A stretch of DNA of 60,497 nucleotides from Hyphomonadaceae bacterium (GTDB lineage Bacteria; Pseudomonadota; Alphaproteobacteria; Caulobacterales; Aquidulcibacteraceae), in the NCBI GenBank assembly GCA_016791365.1, contig JAEUMT010000020.1, positions 1 to 60,497 of the forward strand, given 5' to 3'. The notes beneath the pieces are model-generated. The model was not told the DNA's origin. It was given only the letters and a program-made list of their open reading frames with translations, and made no database searches. Of this stretch, positions 17,371-25,986 are shown piece after piece; within the stretch, counting starts at the first letter, position 1, and the number at the start of each line of letters is the position of its first letter. Made by a program: the position numbers and the translations under genes.

Positions 17371-17428
17371 CGGGCCGGACCAACGCGACGGTGCTACCCC
17401 CCGTCACACAAGCGTTGCGTCCGGCCCG
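17371..17428. other. Long three-segment stem-loop upstream of the ATP-grasp gene
   Basis: CGGGCCGGAC (17371-17380) pairs perfectly with GTCCGGCCCG (17419-17428). AACGC (17382-17386) pairs with GCGTT (17412-17416), and GACGG (17387-17391) with CCGTC (17401-17405). Together these give about 20 bp with a 9-base loop and a 6-base bulge. It lies in the 296-base gap between the divergent dioxygenase and ATP-grasp genes, about 95 bases before the latter. It could be a structured leader, a small RNA or another repeat type. The rest of that gap shows no clear promoter. Confidence 0.6.
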
Positions 17429-17522
17429 TACTCTGACGGCGATGCACCGTCCGCAGAACCGCCTGGGAACAAAACCACTCTCTACCGCGTAGTTATTCGA
17501 CGCGCTTTTTGTGGGGACCGCC

Positions 17523-18584
17523 GTGCGCTGCTGGCTCTTTTTCAACCGGGAGATCGCTCCCGAGGTTCCCGAAGCGCACGAAGTGATGCGCTTCCAGGAG
17601 GCCGCCCGCGCGCTGGACATCGAACTGCTGGTTCTCAAGCCAAGCGAATTCGATCTGGTGGTTGACTCTAAACACTCGTGGTCGGCGATCTATCAAGGCC
17701 GCGAACTCTACAAGCCTGACCTCATTATTCCGCGCTGCGGCAGCGAGACGAGCTATTTCACACTTGCTGTATTGCGTCACTTCGAGCGCCAGGGCGTGGC
17801 GATCGCAAATAGCCCGGCCGCCGTGGAGTCGGTCGCGGACAAGCTGCATACGTTGCAGGTTCTGGCTGGCGCGAAGCTGCCGATCCCGAAGACCATTCTC
17901 GGCAAATTCCCCGCGGACGTTGACCTAGTTGAACGCGAGCTTGGCTTTCCTGTCGTTGTTAAGAAGCTGCGCGGCACGCGCGGCGCCGGCGTCGTGCTTT
18001 GCAACAGCCGCGGCGACTTTGACGATCTGGCCGCGCTGCTCGATGGCGCGACGGCGGCGTCTGACTTCTTGTTCCAGCAATATATCAAGGCGAGCCACGG
18101 ACGTGACGTACGCGTACTGGTGATCGACGGGCGCGCCGTGGCGGCGATGGAGCGCAAGGCGACGGACGGCGGCTTCAAGTCGAACATCTCGCTTGGTGGA
18201 AGCGCGCTGCCGTTTACGCCGCCGCCGGAAATGGCGGAACTTGCTGTGCAGGTGGCGCGTGAATTGAAGCTCGATATCGCCGGCATTGATATTCTGTTCG
18301 ACCAGAACGGCTACAAGATTTGTGAGGCCAACTCGGCGCCGGGTTTCCAGGGGCTGGAGCGCGCTTGCGCGATTGATGTGCCGGAGCTGGTGTTTCTGGC
18401 GATGGGGCGCAAGTTTGGTCTGCCGGTGCGCCACTCGGAACGGTGGGAACAAGCAATCGACAATGCGGCGCGCGCGATGTTCGGCGCGATGAAGAAGCCG
18501 GATGTCAGCGAATTGTTGGACGAGTTGCCCGAGCCGTTGCCGCTCGCGCCGGTGCCCGCACGCAAGCGCCGCAAACCGATCTAG
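17523..18584 (+). CDS. RimK-like ATP-grasp ligase
   Basis: 353 residues. The ATP-grasp fold carries VVVKKLRGTRGAGV as the phosphate loop and the Mg-binding residues IAGIDILF and CEANSAPGFQG. It closely resembles RimK-type enzymes that add amino acids (glutamate in RimK) to a peptide or small-molecule carboxylate. The GTG at 17523 is chosen because GGGG lies about six bases upstream; a GTG at 17511 has no ribosome-binding site. The Pro/Arg/Lys-rich C-terminal tail is probably disordered. Its substrate is unknown. The last four bases overlap the convergent sthA gene. Confidence 0.85.
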   Translation: MRCWLFFNREIAPEVPEAHEVMRFQEAARALDIELLVLKPSEFDLVVDSKHSWSAIYQGRELYKPDLIIPRCGSETSYFTLAVLRHFERQGVAIANSPAAVESVADKLHTLQVLAGAKLPIPKTILGKFPADVDLVERELGFPVVVKKLRGTRGAGVVLCNSRGDFDDLAALLDGATAASDFLFQQYIKASHGRDVRVLVIDGRAVAAMERKATDGGFKSNISLGGSALPFTPPPEMAELAVQVARELKLDIAGIDILFDQNGYKICEANSAPGFQGLERACAIDVPELVFLAMGRKFGLPVRHSERWEQAIDNAARAMFGAMKKPDVSELLDELPEPLPLAPVPARKRRKPI

Positions 18585-20050
18585 CCGCTGGCGGCACGGT
18601 TGATTCTGGCGACGGCGGCCGCCGCCAATTCCTGAAGATCATGCACGGCCGGCTTTTCACGCGCCGGCATGCGGTTGAATGCGTCGAGCGCGGCGATCTT
18701 GTAGGCTTCGGCAAGCGTGGGATAGTTGAAGGTGTTTTCGACGAAATAGTCCAGGCCGCCATCGAGGTTGAGCACGGCCTGGCCGATGTGAATGAGCTCC
18801 GTCGCGCCTTCGCCGACAATGTGCACGCCGAGCAGACGGCGCGTGTTGAGATCGAAGATCATTTTCATGAAGCCGGAATTGAGGCCCATGATGTGGCCGC
18901 GCGAGGTTTCGCGGAAACGCGCAATGCCGGTCTCGTACGGAATGTGTTTCTCGCGGACTTGCTCTTCGGTCATGCCGATCGTGGAAATCTCCGGCACCGA
19001 ATAGATGCCGTACGGAAAAAATTCCGGCGGTGCGTGCGCTTCGGCGCCGAAGGCGTGACAGGCGGCGATGCGCCCCTGCTCCATCGAAGTGGAGGCAAGG
19101 CTTGGGAAGCCAATGACGTCGCCGACAGCGTAGATATGCGGGACGATGGTTCGGAATGTGGCTTTGTCGGCGAGGACGCGGCCGCGGTCGTCGGCCGCCA
19201 GGCCCGCGGCTTCCAAATTCAGCGAGGCGGTTGAGCCGACGCGGCCGGCGGCGAAGAGCACCATGTCAGCGAAGATCTGGCGCTGGTCTTCAAGTTGCAC
19301 GAGGCAGCTTTCCGGGGCGGGCTTTTCGACGCTGACGGCTTTGCTGTTGAAGCGGAGGCTGACGCCGCGATCGCGGAGATCGTGGATGAATTCGTCGACC
19401 AGCTCGCGATCGACGAAGCCGAGCAGGCTTGGCCCCGGCTCGATCACCGTCACTTTGACGTCGAGCGCGGAGAAGATGGTCGCGTACTCGATGCCAATGA
19501 CGCTGGCGCCGATCACGGCGAGCGAGCGCGGCAGGCGCTTGAGGTCGAGGATTTCGTCGGCATCGACGATGGTCTCGCCATCGAACGGGATGTGTGGCGG
19601 GCGATACGGCGTTGTGCCGACAGCGAGGATGACGCGATCGCCGTGGAAGTGGCGGACTTCGCCGGTCTCACCGGCGACTTCGACCGCGTTGGGGCCGAGG
19701 AAGCGTGCGGCGCCGGAGACCCAGGTGACGTTGTTGCGGGCGAACTGGTGTTCGAGCACCTCGACTTCATGGTCGAGCGTGATGTGGAGGCGGCGGCGCA
19801 GGTCCTCCGCCGTGATGTCGGCCTTGTTGCGATGCGCGCGGCCGTAAAAGCCGCGCTCGCGCCAGCCGGAGAGGTTGAGCACGGTTTCGCGCAGCGTCTT
19901 CGACGGGATCGTTCCGGTGTGAACACAAACACCGCCGACGCGGCGCCCCCGTTCGATCACGAGCACGGTTTTCTTGAGCTTGGCGGCCTGCACCGCCGCC
20001 CGCCTGCCCGCGGGGCCCGATCCAATGACGATGAGGTCATAGTGCTGCAT
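18581..20050 (-). CDS. sthA: Soluble pyridine nucleotide transhydrogenase
   Basis: FAD flavoprotein interconverting NADPH and NADH to balance redox pools. The N-terminal FAD motif is IGSGPAG (about residues 9-15). The redox region reads VCVHTGTIPSKT: one Cys is kept and the second is Thr, as in SthA and unlike lipoamide dehydrogenase. The central NAD domain (ASVIGIEYA) and the dimerisation domain are present. The ATG at 20050 gives 489 residues with a short C-terminal extension; longer frames to 20254 lack homology. It is divergent from the reductase at 20163. Confidence 0.9.
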   Translation of the reverse strand: MQHYDLIVIGSGPAGRRAAVQAAKLKKTVLVIERGRRVGGVCVHTGTIPSKTLRETVLNLSGWRERGFYGRAHRNKADITAEDLRRRLHITLDHEVEVLEHQFARNNVTWVSGAARFLGPNAVEVAGETGEVRHFHGDRVILAVGTTPYRPPHIPFDGETIVDADEILDLKRLPRSLAVIGASVIGIEYATIFSALDVKVTVIEPGPSLLGFVDRELVDEFIHDLRDRGVSLRFNSKAVSVEKPAPESCLVQLEDQRQIFADMVLFAAGRVGSTASLNLEAAGLAADDRGRVLADKATFRTIVPHIYAVGDVIGFPSLASTSMEQGRIAACHAFGAEAHAPPEFFPYGIYSVPEISTIGMTEEQVREKHIPYETGIARFRETSRGHIMGLNSGFMKMIFDLNTRRLLGVHIVGEGATELIHIGQAVLNLDGGLDYFVENTFNYPTLAEAYKIAALDAFNRMPAREKPAVHDLQELAAAAVARINRAASG

Positions 20051-20162
20051 TGGCGACAATGCTTGAACCGCACCGCTCGCCAACACGTTAATGTCCCGCT
20101 TCCGCGCGATGTCGGGACAGGCGCCGCCCGTTCGTCTTAGGGTCAGAGCCAAGGAGACCCCC

Positions 20163-20834
20163 ATGCGGAAGATCATCGTCGGCGCCTTTGTTTCGATGGA
20201 TGGCGTGATGCAGGCCCCGGGCGGGCCGACCGAGGACCCGACCAAAGGCTTCAAATACGGCGGCTGGTTCGTGCCCTATTTCGACGCCGAGTTTGGCGAA
20301 GAGGTCGACGCCATATTCAAGTCGAAGCCGGACCTGCTGCTCGGGCGCAAGACCTACGAGATCTTCGCCGCCTACTGGCCCTATTACGACGAGAACGCCG
20401 AGGATGGCGGCATCGCGACGCTATTCAAGGAGATCAAGAAGTATCCGGTGTCGCGCTCTGGCGATGTCGAGACGAGTTGGGCGGGCACCACGTTGCTGCG
20501 CAGCGTTGATGACGTGAAGAAACTGAAGCAGACGGATGGGCCGGACCTCATCACCCAAGGCAGCACCGAGTTGGTGCACGCGCTGCTGGCGGAAGACCTT
20601 GTGGACCGCATGACGATTTTCACCGCGCCGCTCGTGCTTGGAGGCGGCAAGAAGCTGTTCGCCGATGGCTCGGCCCCGCGTGGCTATAAGCTCACGAACT
20701 CGCGCGTCTCCTCCTCCGGCATCATGATCGGCCATTATGAGCGCGGCGGCGAAATTGGCATCGGCGATACGGCCATGGCGTCGGCCAGCCAGGCGGAAGT
20801 CACGCGCCAGGAGCGGATGAAGCGCGAAGACTAA
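20163..20834 (+). CDS. Dihydrofolate-reductase-family protein (RibD C-terminal-like)
   Basis: 223 residues. VGAFVSMDGVMQAPGG and LLGRKTYEIFA are typical of the YwjB/YyaP/RibD-C group, with GSTELVHALL and LVLGGGKKLF further on. It is probably an NADPH-dependent reductase of unknown substrate and not a true folate DHFR. The ATG at 20163 has AAGGAG seven bases upstream. A short tail after residue 195 is family-unspecific. Confidence 0.85.
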   Translation: MRKIIVGAFVSMDGVMQAPGGPTEDPTKGFKYGGWFVPYFDAEFGEEVDAIFKSKPDLLLGRKTYEIFAAYWPYYDENAEDGGIATLFKEIKKYPVSRSGDVETSWAGTTLLRSVDDVKKLKQTDGPDLITQGSTELVHALLAEDLVDRMTIFTAPLVLGGGKKLFADGSAPRGYKLTNSRVSSSGIMIGHYERGGEIGIGDTAMASASQAEVTRQERMKRED

Positions 20835-20855
20835 GGGGTCGCGCTTGGATGCGCC

Positions 20856-21068
20856 TTAGAGCGTGAAGCTGGCGAGTTTGTTGGAGAAGTTGGTGGCGAC
20901 GTGGGTGATGCCGTCGTTGAGGCGGTTCAGCTCGGGCGCCAGGCGCTCGTCATACTGGATAGACACCATCGCCAGAACCATGAAAGCGAGGCCCGCGAGC
21001 CCGCGCCAGCGGCTGTCAAACGCAGAGCGAAAGTTCTGCTTCAGTTCAATAATCGCGATCTTGAACAT
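20856..21068 (-). CDS. Small single-pass membrane protein
   Basis: 70 residues with a charged N-terminus (RSAFDSRWR), one hydrophobic helix (about 24-40) and an amphipathic C-terminus. No family is recognised; it lacks the DESGATAIEYG processing site of Flp pilins. The 115-base upstream region contains TAACC-GAGG-GGTTA (21129-21142), an inverted repeat that may be regulatory. Confidence 0.5.
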   Translation of the reverse strand: MFKIAIIELKQNFRSAFDSRWRGLAGLAFMVLAMVSIQYDERLAPELNRLNDGITHVATNFSNKLASFTL

Positions 21069-21128
21069 GAGCGACGCCTTCTTGGCTAATGCGCGTCAAT
21101 CTTTGCGCGCTAAGCGTAAACAAGTGCT

Positions 21129-21142
21129 AACCGAGGGGTTAA
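21129..21142. promoter_or_regulatory. Inverted repeat TAACC-N4-GGTTA
   Basis: It lies in the upstream region of the small membrane-protein gene at 20856-21068 and contains TTAAC on its right side. The half-sites resemble CtrA half-sites, but the spacing does not fit TTAA-N7-TTAA. The evidence is weak. Confidence 0.25.
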
Positions 21143-21183
21143 CACAAGCGCTGCATGCATATGTTTTACAGTGAAACCGCAGT

Positions 21184-21528
21184 TCAGTCGTAGCGCACGA
21201 CGTAGCGCTTCTTCATCGGCTCGATGACGCGCCACACGCCGGTGAAGCCAGGCTCGATGATGAAGCTATCACCTTCGCCATAGCGCACGGCTTCGCCGCC
21301 ATCCGGAACAAGTTCGCACACGCCTTCGAGCACGTGGCAAAACTCCCATTCTTCGTAGTTGACGCGCCACGCGCCGACGCCCGCGCTCCACTCGCCAGCG
21401 AAGATTTTGTCGTCGCGTGCATAATCGAGCGTCGAGATGGTGCGCGGCGAACCTTCAATGAGGCGATCGGCGGCGACCGCCTTCTCCTCGCATTCTCCCT
21501 GGCCTGTGATCGCAACAAGCCTGGTCAC
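21184..21528 (-). CDS. Cupin-domain protein (Cupin_3 type)
   Basis: 114 residues with one small cupin barrel: the first motif is around GEWSAGVGAWRVNY...FCHVLEG, the second around GDSFIIEPGFTGVWRV, as in the ureidoglycine-aminohydrolase-like Cupin_3 family. Metal-binding His residues are reduced (one His in CHVLEG), as is common in this family. A GTG start overlaps the TetR stop by four bases, so it is the second gene of a TetR-cupin operon. The ligand is unknown. Confidence 0.8.
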   Translation of the reverse strand: MTRLVAITGQGECEEKAVAADRLIEGSPRTISTLDYARDDKIFAGEWSAGVGAWRVNYEEWEFCHVLEGVCELVPDGGEAVRYGEGDSFIIEPGFTGVWRVIEPMKKRYVVRYD

Positions 21529-22136
21529 GGCGACGCCGGGTCCTCTGATTTCGGCTTGGCTTCGAAGCCGGCCCAGCGGCCAAACATCTCTTCGGCGCGG
21601 CGCAGGTTGCGATCGAGCGAGGCCATTGTCTTGGCGAAGTCGCCGGCGCTGTCGCCGCGCCAGGCGGCGCGGGCCTGGCCGATGATGACGCCGAGACCTT
21701 GAGCGCGCGCCTGGCCGGTCATGCCGTCAGCTTCGAGGCCGGCGATAGCCAGCACCCAGCGGGCGCAGCGCACGTGACGCTGGTGCGCCGCAGCGAGCAA
21801 TGTCGGGTCGCGGTCGGCGCCCTGCTCCATGGCGGTCACGGCGGCACGATGCGGCTCCATCGCTTCGAAGCGGCGCATGATGAGTTCGAACAAGCGGTCG
21901 CGCACGCTTTGGGCAGAGTCGAGCTTGTCAAGATTGTCACCGATGGCGCGGTCAAACGCTTCTTCGACACAATCGAGCGCCTCGCCGACGCTCGCGCCAT
22001 AATATTCCGAGACCGGCCGATTGGCGGCGTCGGCAAGCTTGGTCAGCGTCACGTCCCGCCAGGGCGTGGATACCGCCAGCGACAATGCTGCGCGGGCTAA
22101 ATCGCGGCGAAGAGCGGGGTCGAGCGGAACGGACAT
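21525..22136 (-). CDS. TetR-like transcriptional regulator
   Basis: 203 residues. A helix-turn-helix at about residues 10-55 (WRDVTLTKLADAANRPVSEYY) is followed by an all-helical ligand domain. The ATG at 22136 is chosen; the frame extends to 22256 without homology and would collide with the divergent gene. It is coupled to the cupin gene and divergent from the diiron-oxidase-like gene, which it could regulate. Some features, such as the helical C-terminal region, also recall COQ9-type proteins, but the N-terminal HTH favours TetR. Confidence 0.75.
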   Translation of the reverse strand: MSVPLDPALRRDLARAALSLAVSTPWRDVTLTKLADAANRPVSEYYGASVGEALDCVEEAFDRAIGDNLDKLDSAQSVRDRLFELIMRRFEAMEPHRAAVTAMEQGADRDPTLLAAAHQRHVRCARWVLAIAGLEADGMTGQARAQGLGVIIGQARAAWRGDSAGDFAKTMASLDRNLRRAEEMFGRWAGFEAKPKSEDPASP

Positions 22137-22240
22137 GAAACCTTCGAACTGGAATTGAGTTGCGTTTTCATCAAGGCTTGGGCGCCCTTGTCCGTCAAGC
22201 GGGCGCGCCCGACATAAAACGCGAACGTCAGGAGTGAAGC

Positions 22241-23158
22241 ATGCCGGATGGGACATTAATGGGGCGCCTGCGCCCTCATCCCCATCACGACCACGCGTTG
22301 CAAGCCAAGTTCGCGCACTGGAATCGTGCGCGCCTGGCGCCGCAAACGCCGCGGACCGATTGGCGCGGCGCCTTCGAGGAAGAGCGCGCGATGCTCGCGA
22401 TCGAACGCGCGTTCATCGAAGAGACGCGTGCGGCGCAGATTGAGCGCGCCGCGACAGCGCCGCGCGCGCCGCGGGCGTTCGTGGCCTGGTTCGAGGCGCT
22501 AAAGGAAAGCGGCCAGGGTCAAGGCGATCCGCTGTTTCCATGGCTGGCCGAGAAGGCCACGCTTGAGGAGATGCGCTGGTTCGTTGAACAGGAAGCCGCC
22601 GGCGAAGCCGGTTTCGACGATCTTGTGGCTATGTCGCAGGTGAAGATGCCGACGCAGGCGAAGCTCGAACTGGCGCGAAACTACTGGGATGAGATGGGAC
22701 GCGGCAACGCCAAGGGCATGCACGGGCCGATGCTGGAGGCGCTTGTGCAGGCGCTCAAGGTCACGCCGAAGGTTGAGACAACGCTCGCACCGTCGCTTGC
22801 TCTCGGCAACACGATGGCGGCGCTCGCAACCAACCGCGCCTATGCGTATCACGCCATCGGCGCCCTAGGAGTGATCGAACTGACCGCGCCGGGGCGTGCG
22901 GCGCAAGTCAGCGAGGCGCTGCGGCGGCTCAAGGTATCGGCGAAGGCGCGTCACTATTTCGACCTGCACGCGGTGCTCGACGTCAAACATTCCGAAGCCT
23001 GGAACCGCGAAGTGTTCGCTTCGATTGTGGCGGAAACGCCCGAGGCCGCAATTTACATTGCAGAAGGCGCGCTGATGCGGCTGCAATGCGGGGCCGATTG
23101 CTTTGATGCGTACCGCCGGCATTTGTGGGGCGGCGACGGCATGCGAGAACCGACTTGA
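22241..23158 (+). CDS. Heme-oxygenase-like diiron protein (iron-containing redox enzyme family)
   Basis: 305 residues, all helical. Candidate metal ligands are the Glu in FVEQEAAGE, Glu and His in NYWDEMGRGNAKGMH, and the C-terminal DLHAVLDVKHSEAW helix, matching the pattern of the heme-oxygenase-like oxidase/oxygenase (HDO) superfamily. These enzymes carry out N-oxygenation, desaturation or C-C cleavage on amino or fatty acids. AGGAG stands seven bases before the ATG. It overlaps the methyltransferase gene downstream, so the two probably act in one pathway. The substrate is unknown. Confidence 0.75.
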   Translation: MPDGTLMGRLRPHPHHDHALQAKFAHWNRARLAPQTPRTDWRGAFEEERAMLAIERAFIEETRAAQIERAATAPRAPRAFVAWFEALKESGQGQGDPLFPWLAEKATLEEMRWFVEQEAAGEAGFDDLVAMSQVKMPTQAKLELARNYWDEMGRGNAKGMHGPMLEALVQALKVTPKVETTLAPSLALGNTMAALATNRAYAYHAIGALGVIELTAPGRAAQVSEALRRLKVSAKARHYFDLHAVLDVKHSEAWNREVFASIVAETPEAAIYIAEGALMRLQCGADCFDAYRRHLWGGDGMREPT

Positions 23159-24084
23159 ACGAATCCGCCCGCGCCGCGCTCATCGAACTATTGGGCGTGT
23201 TGCGTGGCGCCGGCTACCAGTTCGTGACGCCAACCCCTGCCACGCATGCGCGCGTCATTGCGCGCGCCGACAAGAAATCCGGGCGCAACCTGCGGGATGT
23301 GTTCGGATGGAACGTACCGTTCACGCACAGTGCGCTGGAAAGCCATTCAGCGATCCTCGACCTATTGGCTAAAGCCGATGCGCTGGAGGAGCGCGACGGG
23401 TTGCTTCGAAGCCGGCTGCGGGTCTCAAGCGGCGGCGACAATTTGTTTCTGCACTCCGCCTTCCCCACGACACAACATGACGCTGTCTTCTTCGGGCCGG
23501 ACTCGTATCGCTTCGTGGATTTTGTGGCGGCAGAGCTGCCAAATGTCGGGCCGATCGGGCGGTTGGCGGACATTGGCTGCGGCACCGGCGTCGGCGCGAT
23601 CATGGCGGCGCAGGCGACGAACCTGCACGCGCTTGTACTGAGCGACATAAATCAGCGCGCCGTGGATTTGGCGGAGGTCAACAGCGCGGGAGCGGCGGCG
23701 GCCGTGGAAATCCGCAGGACCAATGCGCTGGATGGCGTTGATGGAATGATCGACTGCATCATCGCCAATCCTCCCTACATCGCCGATCCCGCGCACCGCG
23801 CCTACCGCGACGGCGGCGACATGCACGGCGGCGAACTCTCGGTGCGCTGGGCAAAACTCGCGGCGGAACGCTTGGAACGCGGTGGCGCTTTCCTGCTCTA
23901 CACGGGTAGCGCCATCATCGGCGGAGAAGACCTGCTAAAGGCGGCGCTCTTCGAAGCGCTGGCCGGCTTCGATCTCCGCTATCGTGAGATCGACCCTGAC
24001 GTGTTCGGCGAAGAGCTTGAGCGCGAGGACTATGCTGACGTCGATCGCATCGCTGCCGTGGGATTGGTTGCAGTCAAGCTGTGA
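23155..24084 (+). CDS. PrmC/HemK-like methyltransferase
   Basis: SAM-dependent methyltransferase: the SAM motif LADIGCGTGVGA is at about residues 140-150 and the catalytic NPPY at about 204-207, as in N5-glutamine and N6-adenine methyltransferases. An N-terminal helical region of about 120 residues precedes it. A TTG at 23155 overlaps the stop of the diiron gene by four bases (TTGA); a GTG at 23125 would overlap it by 34. It is unlikely to be prmC itself, since the flanking prfA is absent, so the substrate is open. Confidence 0.8.
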   Translation: MNESARAALIELLGVLRGAGYQFVTPTPATHARVIARADKKSGRNLRDVFGWNVPFTHSALESHSAILDLLAKADALEERDGLLRSRLRVSSGGDNLFLHSAFPTTQHDAVFFGPDSYRFVDFVAAELPNVGPIGRLADIGCGTGVGAIMAAQATNLHALVLSDINQRAVDLAEVNSAGAAAAVEIRRTNALDGVDGMIDCIIANPPYIADPAHRAYRDGGDMHGGELSVRWAKLAAERLERGGAFLLYTGSAIIGGEDLLKAALFEALAGFDLRYREIDPDVFGEELEREDYADVDRIAAVGLVAVKL

Positions 24085-24087
24085 TCG

Positions 24088-24155
24088 ATATGGACCGCCG
24101 GCGCCTCGCCGGCATGCGCTGGAGTCGGCCGGCGAGACGCCGGCGGTCCATATTA
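24088..24155. repeat. REP-A inverted pair between convergent genes
   Basis: Arms 24088-24113 and 24128-24153, 26 bases with one mismatch and a 14-base spacer. The left arm starts four bases after the methyltransferase stop. The right end (GGTCCATATTA) carries the TAA of the gene at 24153-25103. Confidence 0.88.
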
Positions 24156-25103
24156 GAGGCGCACCATCTTTGCGAGGGCGTCCGATAAGAGCGTCGTCGC
24201 TTTGGCGCGATCGCGCCAGTTCAGCACGACGGCCGGGCCGGTGTCGGTCTTGTTGACGTCAACGACGTAGAGCCGGCCGCTTGAATGCTCGCGCAGCACG
24301 TCAAGGCCGCCCCAATCCAACTTCATCGTTGCACAAAAACGTTCGAGCTGCGCGATCTCGGACGCGGAAAAAACTTGCTCAGGTGTTTTCACGACGACGC
24401 TGGTGTTTTGGATCGAAAACCGCTCGGTGGCTGGCTTTTGCTTCACGAACACGACGACCGGCTCGCCGCCGACGCAGGCGGTGCGGAGATCGTAAGCCCA
24501 GCCGTCGGCGCCTTCGGTTTTGATCACGCGCTGATAGGCTTTGCCTGGAACGGGCGCGAGCGGGCATGTCACCAGGCGCCCATCATGGAGGCCGTTGCCT
24601 TCGCTCTTCTCGACGGCCTCGCCGACAAACGTCGTTGGATCGATGGCGAGCGGATAACCGAACGCCTCTTCCATGACGCGGGCGACGTTGCTCTTCGAGA
24701 CATCGCCAACGCCGAAGTTAAACGCTTTCGCGTGCTGAGGCGGAGGCGGCGTCGCGACGGTCTGATCTTCGAAGTAGAACGCGGCGTCCGCGCGCGCCGG
24801 AGTCGCCGCGAACTCAAAGCCGCCCCACACCATCGCGGCCCAAATGATGTACCAAGGGCGCGGGCGATGCGGCGCGAACCAGATGCGCGGGCCGCGCGGT
24901 TTGGTCAGGCGCGCGACAAATCCCTGCGCGCGCACGAAGGCGTAATATGTGAACCAGCGCCAGATATCGGCCCACAATTGCCAATCGTTCTTGAAACGAA
25001 CACCGGTTGATTTGACGTGGACGTAGCCGTCTTCGAGCTGGAAATCCGTTCCCCAAAAACCGCGCTGTGTGTTGCGGCCGGGCGCGAGATCGAATGTAGG
25101 CAT
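24153..25103 (-). CDS. ATP-grasp-like protein of unknown function
   Basis: 316 residues. The C-terminal 130 residues show an ATP-grasp pattern: a VVVFVKQK-type strand, LDWGGLDVLR and the metal-binding VVDVNKTDTGP. The N-terminal half contains Trp-rich helices (WADIWRWFTYYAF) and a possible hydrophobic segment near residue 85. No clear glycine-rich phosphate loop is visible, so activity is uncertain. The start is the ATG at 25103. Homologues are unnamed as far as I can tell. Its stop is inside a REP arm. Confidence 0.65.
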   Translation of the reverse strand: MPTFDLAPGRNTQRGFWGTDFQLEDGYVHVKSTGVRFKNDWQLWADIWRWFTYYAFVRAQGFVARLTKPRGPRIWFAPHRPRPWYIIWAAMVWGGFEFAATPARADAAFYFEDQTVATPPPPQHAKAFNFGVGDVSKSNVARVMEEAFGYPLAIDPTTFVGEAVEKSEGNGLHDGRLVTCPLAPVPGKAYQRVIKTEGADGWAYDLRTACVGGEPVVVFVKQKPATERFSIQNTSVVVKTPEQVFSASEIAQLERFCATMKLDWGGLDVLREHSSGRLYVVDVNKTDTGPAVVLNWRDRAKATTLLSDALAKMVRL

Positions 25104-25167
25104 TGGGCGGCAGGCAATCGGCAGTTGGGATCAACCACTGCCTACCGCCAACCGCCTATTCCCTCAA

Positions 25168-25986
25168 TCAGCCTTTGCCGAGCTGGCGCGACCGGGCGGC
25201 GGCGGCGCTGACGGCGCGGCGCAGCAAGGGGCCGAGGCCGTCGCCCGCGCCCAGGACGTCGAGCGCGGCTTCGGTGGTGCCGCCTGGCGATGTGACTTGC
25301 TTGCGCAAGGCGCCGGGAGGCTCGCCGGTTTCGAGCATAAGCGCGCCCGCGCCCGCCACGGTTTGGCTGGCGATGCGCATCGCGGTTTCGCGATCGAGGC
25401 CCTCTTGCTCGGCGGCGGCGGCCAGAACTTCCGCCAGCAGAAAAACATAGGCCGGACCGGAACCGGAGACAGCAGTCACGACATCCATCAACCGCTCAGC
25501 GGCGATCGGCTCAACCGTGCCGAGCGGCAGTAATAATTGCTCAACGAGCTGACGATCCTCGTCCGTGCAGGCAGGCGATGTCACATAGGCGGTGACGCCG
25601 CGCCCGATGCGGGCGGGCGTGTTTGGCACGCAACGCACGACACGCTGCGCGCCCAGTTCGCGCGACAACGTTTCCATGGGAATGCCGGCCATCACCGAGA
25701 GCACGCGCGTATCTTCGCCCACGAAGAGTTTCACGCTTTCAACGACAGATGGAAAAATTTGCGGCTTCACCGCGAGCACGACGATATCGACTGGCCCGGG
25801 ATTGGGCGGATTGATCACCGCGCCGACTGAATCCAGCTCGCGCTCAAGCCCCGGATCAAAGTTGGGATCGACAATACTCAGCGTCAGCGCGCCACCCTTG
25901 CGCACGGCCTCGATCCAGCCGCGCACGAGCGCGCCGCCCATAGCGCCCGCGCCGACGAGTGCGATCGAAGGCGCTTCCAGGCTCAC
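25168..25986 (-). CDS. proC: Pyrroline-5-carboxylate reductase
   Basis: Last step of proline synthesis, reducing P5C with NADPH. The Rossmann motif VGAGAMGGALV is at about residues 11-21, AVKPQ follows, and the C-terminal signature VSGSGPAYVFLLAEVL and TSPGGTT are intact. The 272-residue length is normal. A GTG start overlaps the upstream ybjN-like stop by four bases (GTGA). Confidence 0.93.
   Translation of the reverse strand: MSLEAPSIALVGAGAMGGALVRGWIEAVRKGGALTLSIVDPNFDPGLERELDSVGAVINPPNPGPVDIVVLAVKPQIFPSVVESVKLFVGEDTRVLSVMAGIPMETLSRELGAQRVVRCVPNTPARIGRGVTAYVTSPACTDEDRQLVEQLLLPLGTVEPIAAERLMDVVTAVSGSGPAYVFLLAEVLAAAAEQEGLDRETAMRIASQTVAGAGALMLETGEPPGALRKQVTSPGGTTEAALDVLGAGDGLGPLLRRAVSAAAARSRQLGKG

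Noticed and set aside
20856-21068. Flp-type pilin
   Set aside because: The C-terminus is somewhat similar, but the prepilin peptidase site and the ESGATAIEYG segment are absent.
25104-25167. Terminator or repeat between the ATP-grasp-like gene and proC
   Set aside because: A GGCAGT/ACTGCC stem can be drawn but has an unpaired base and no T tract; too weak to list.
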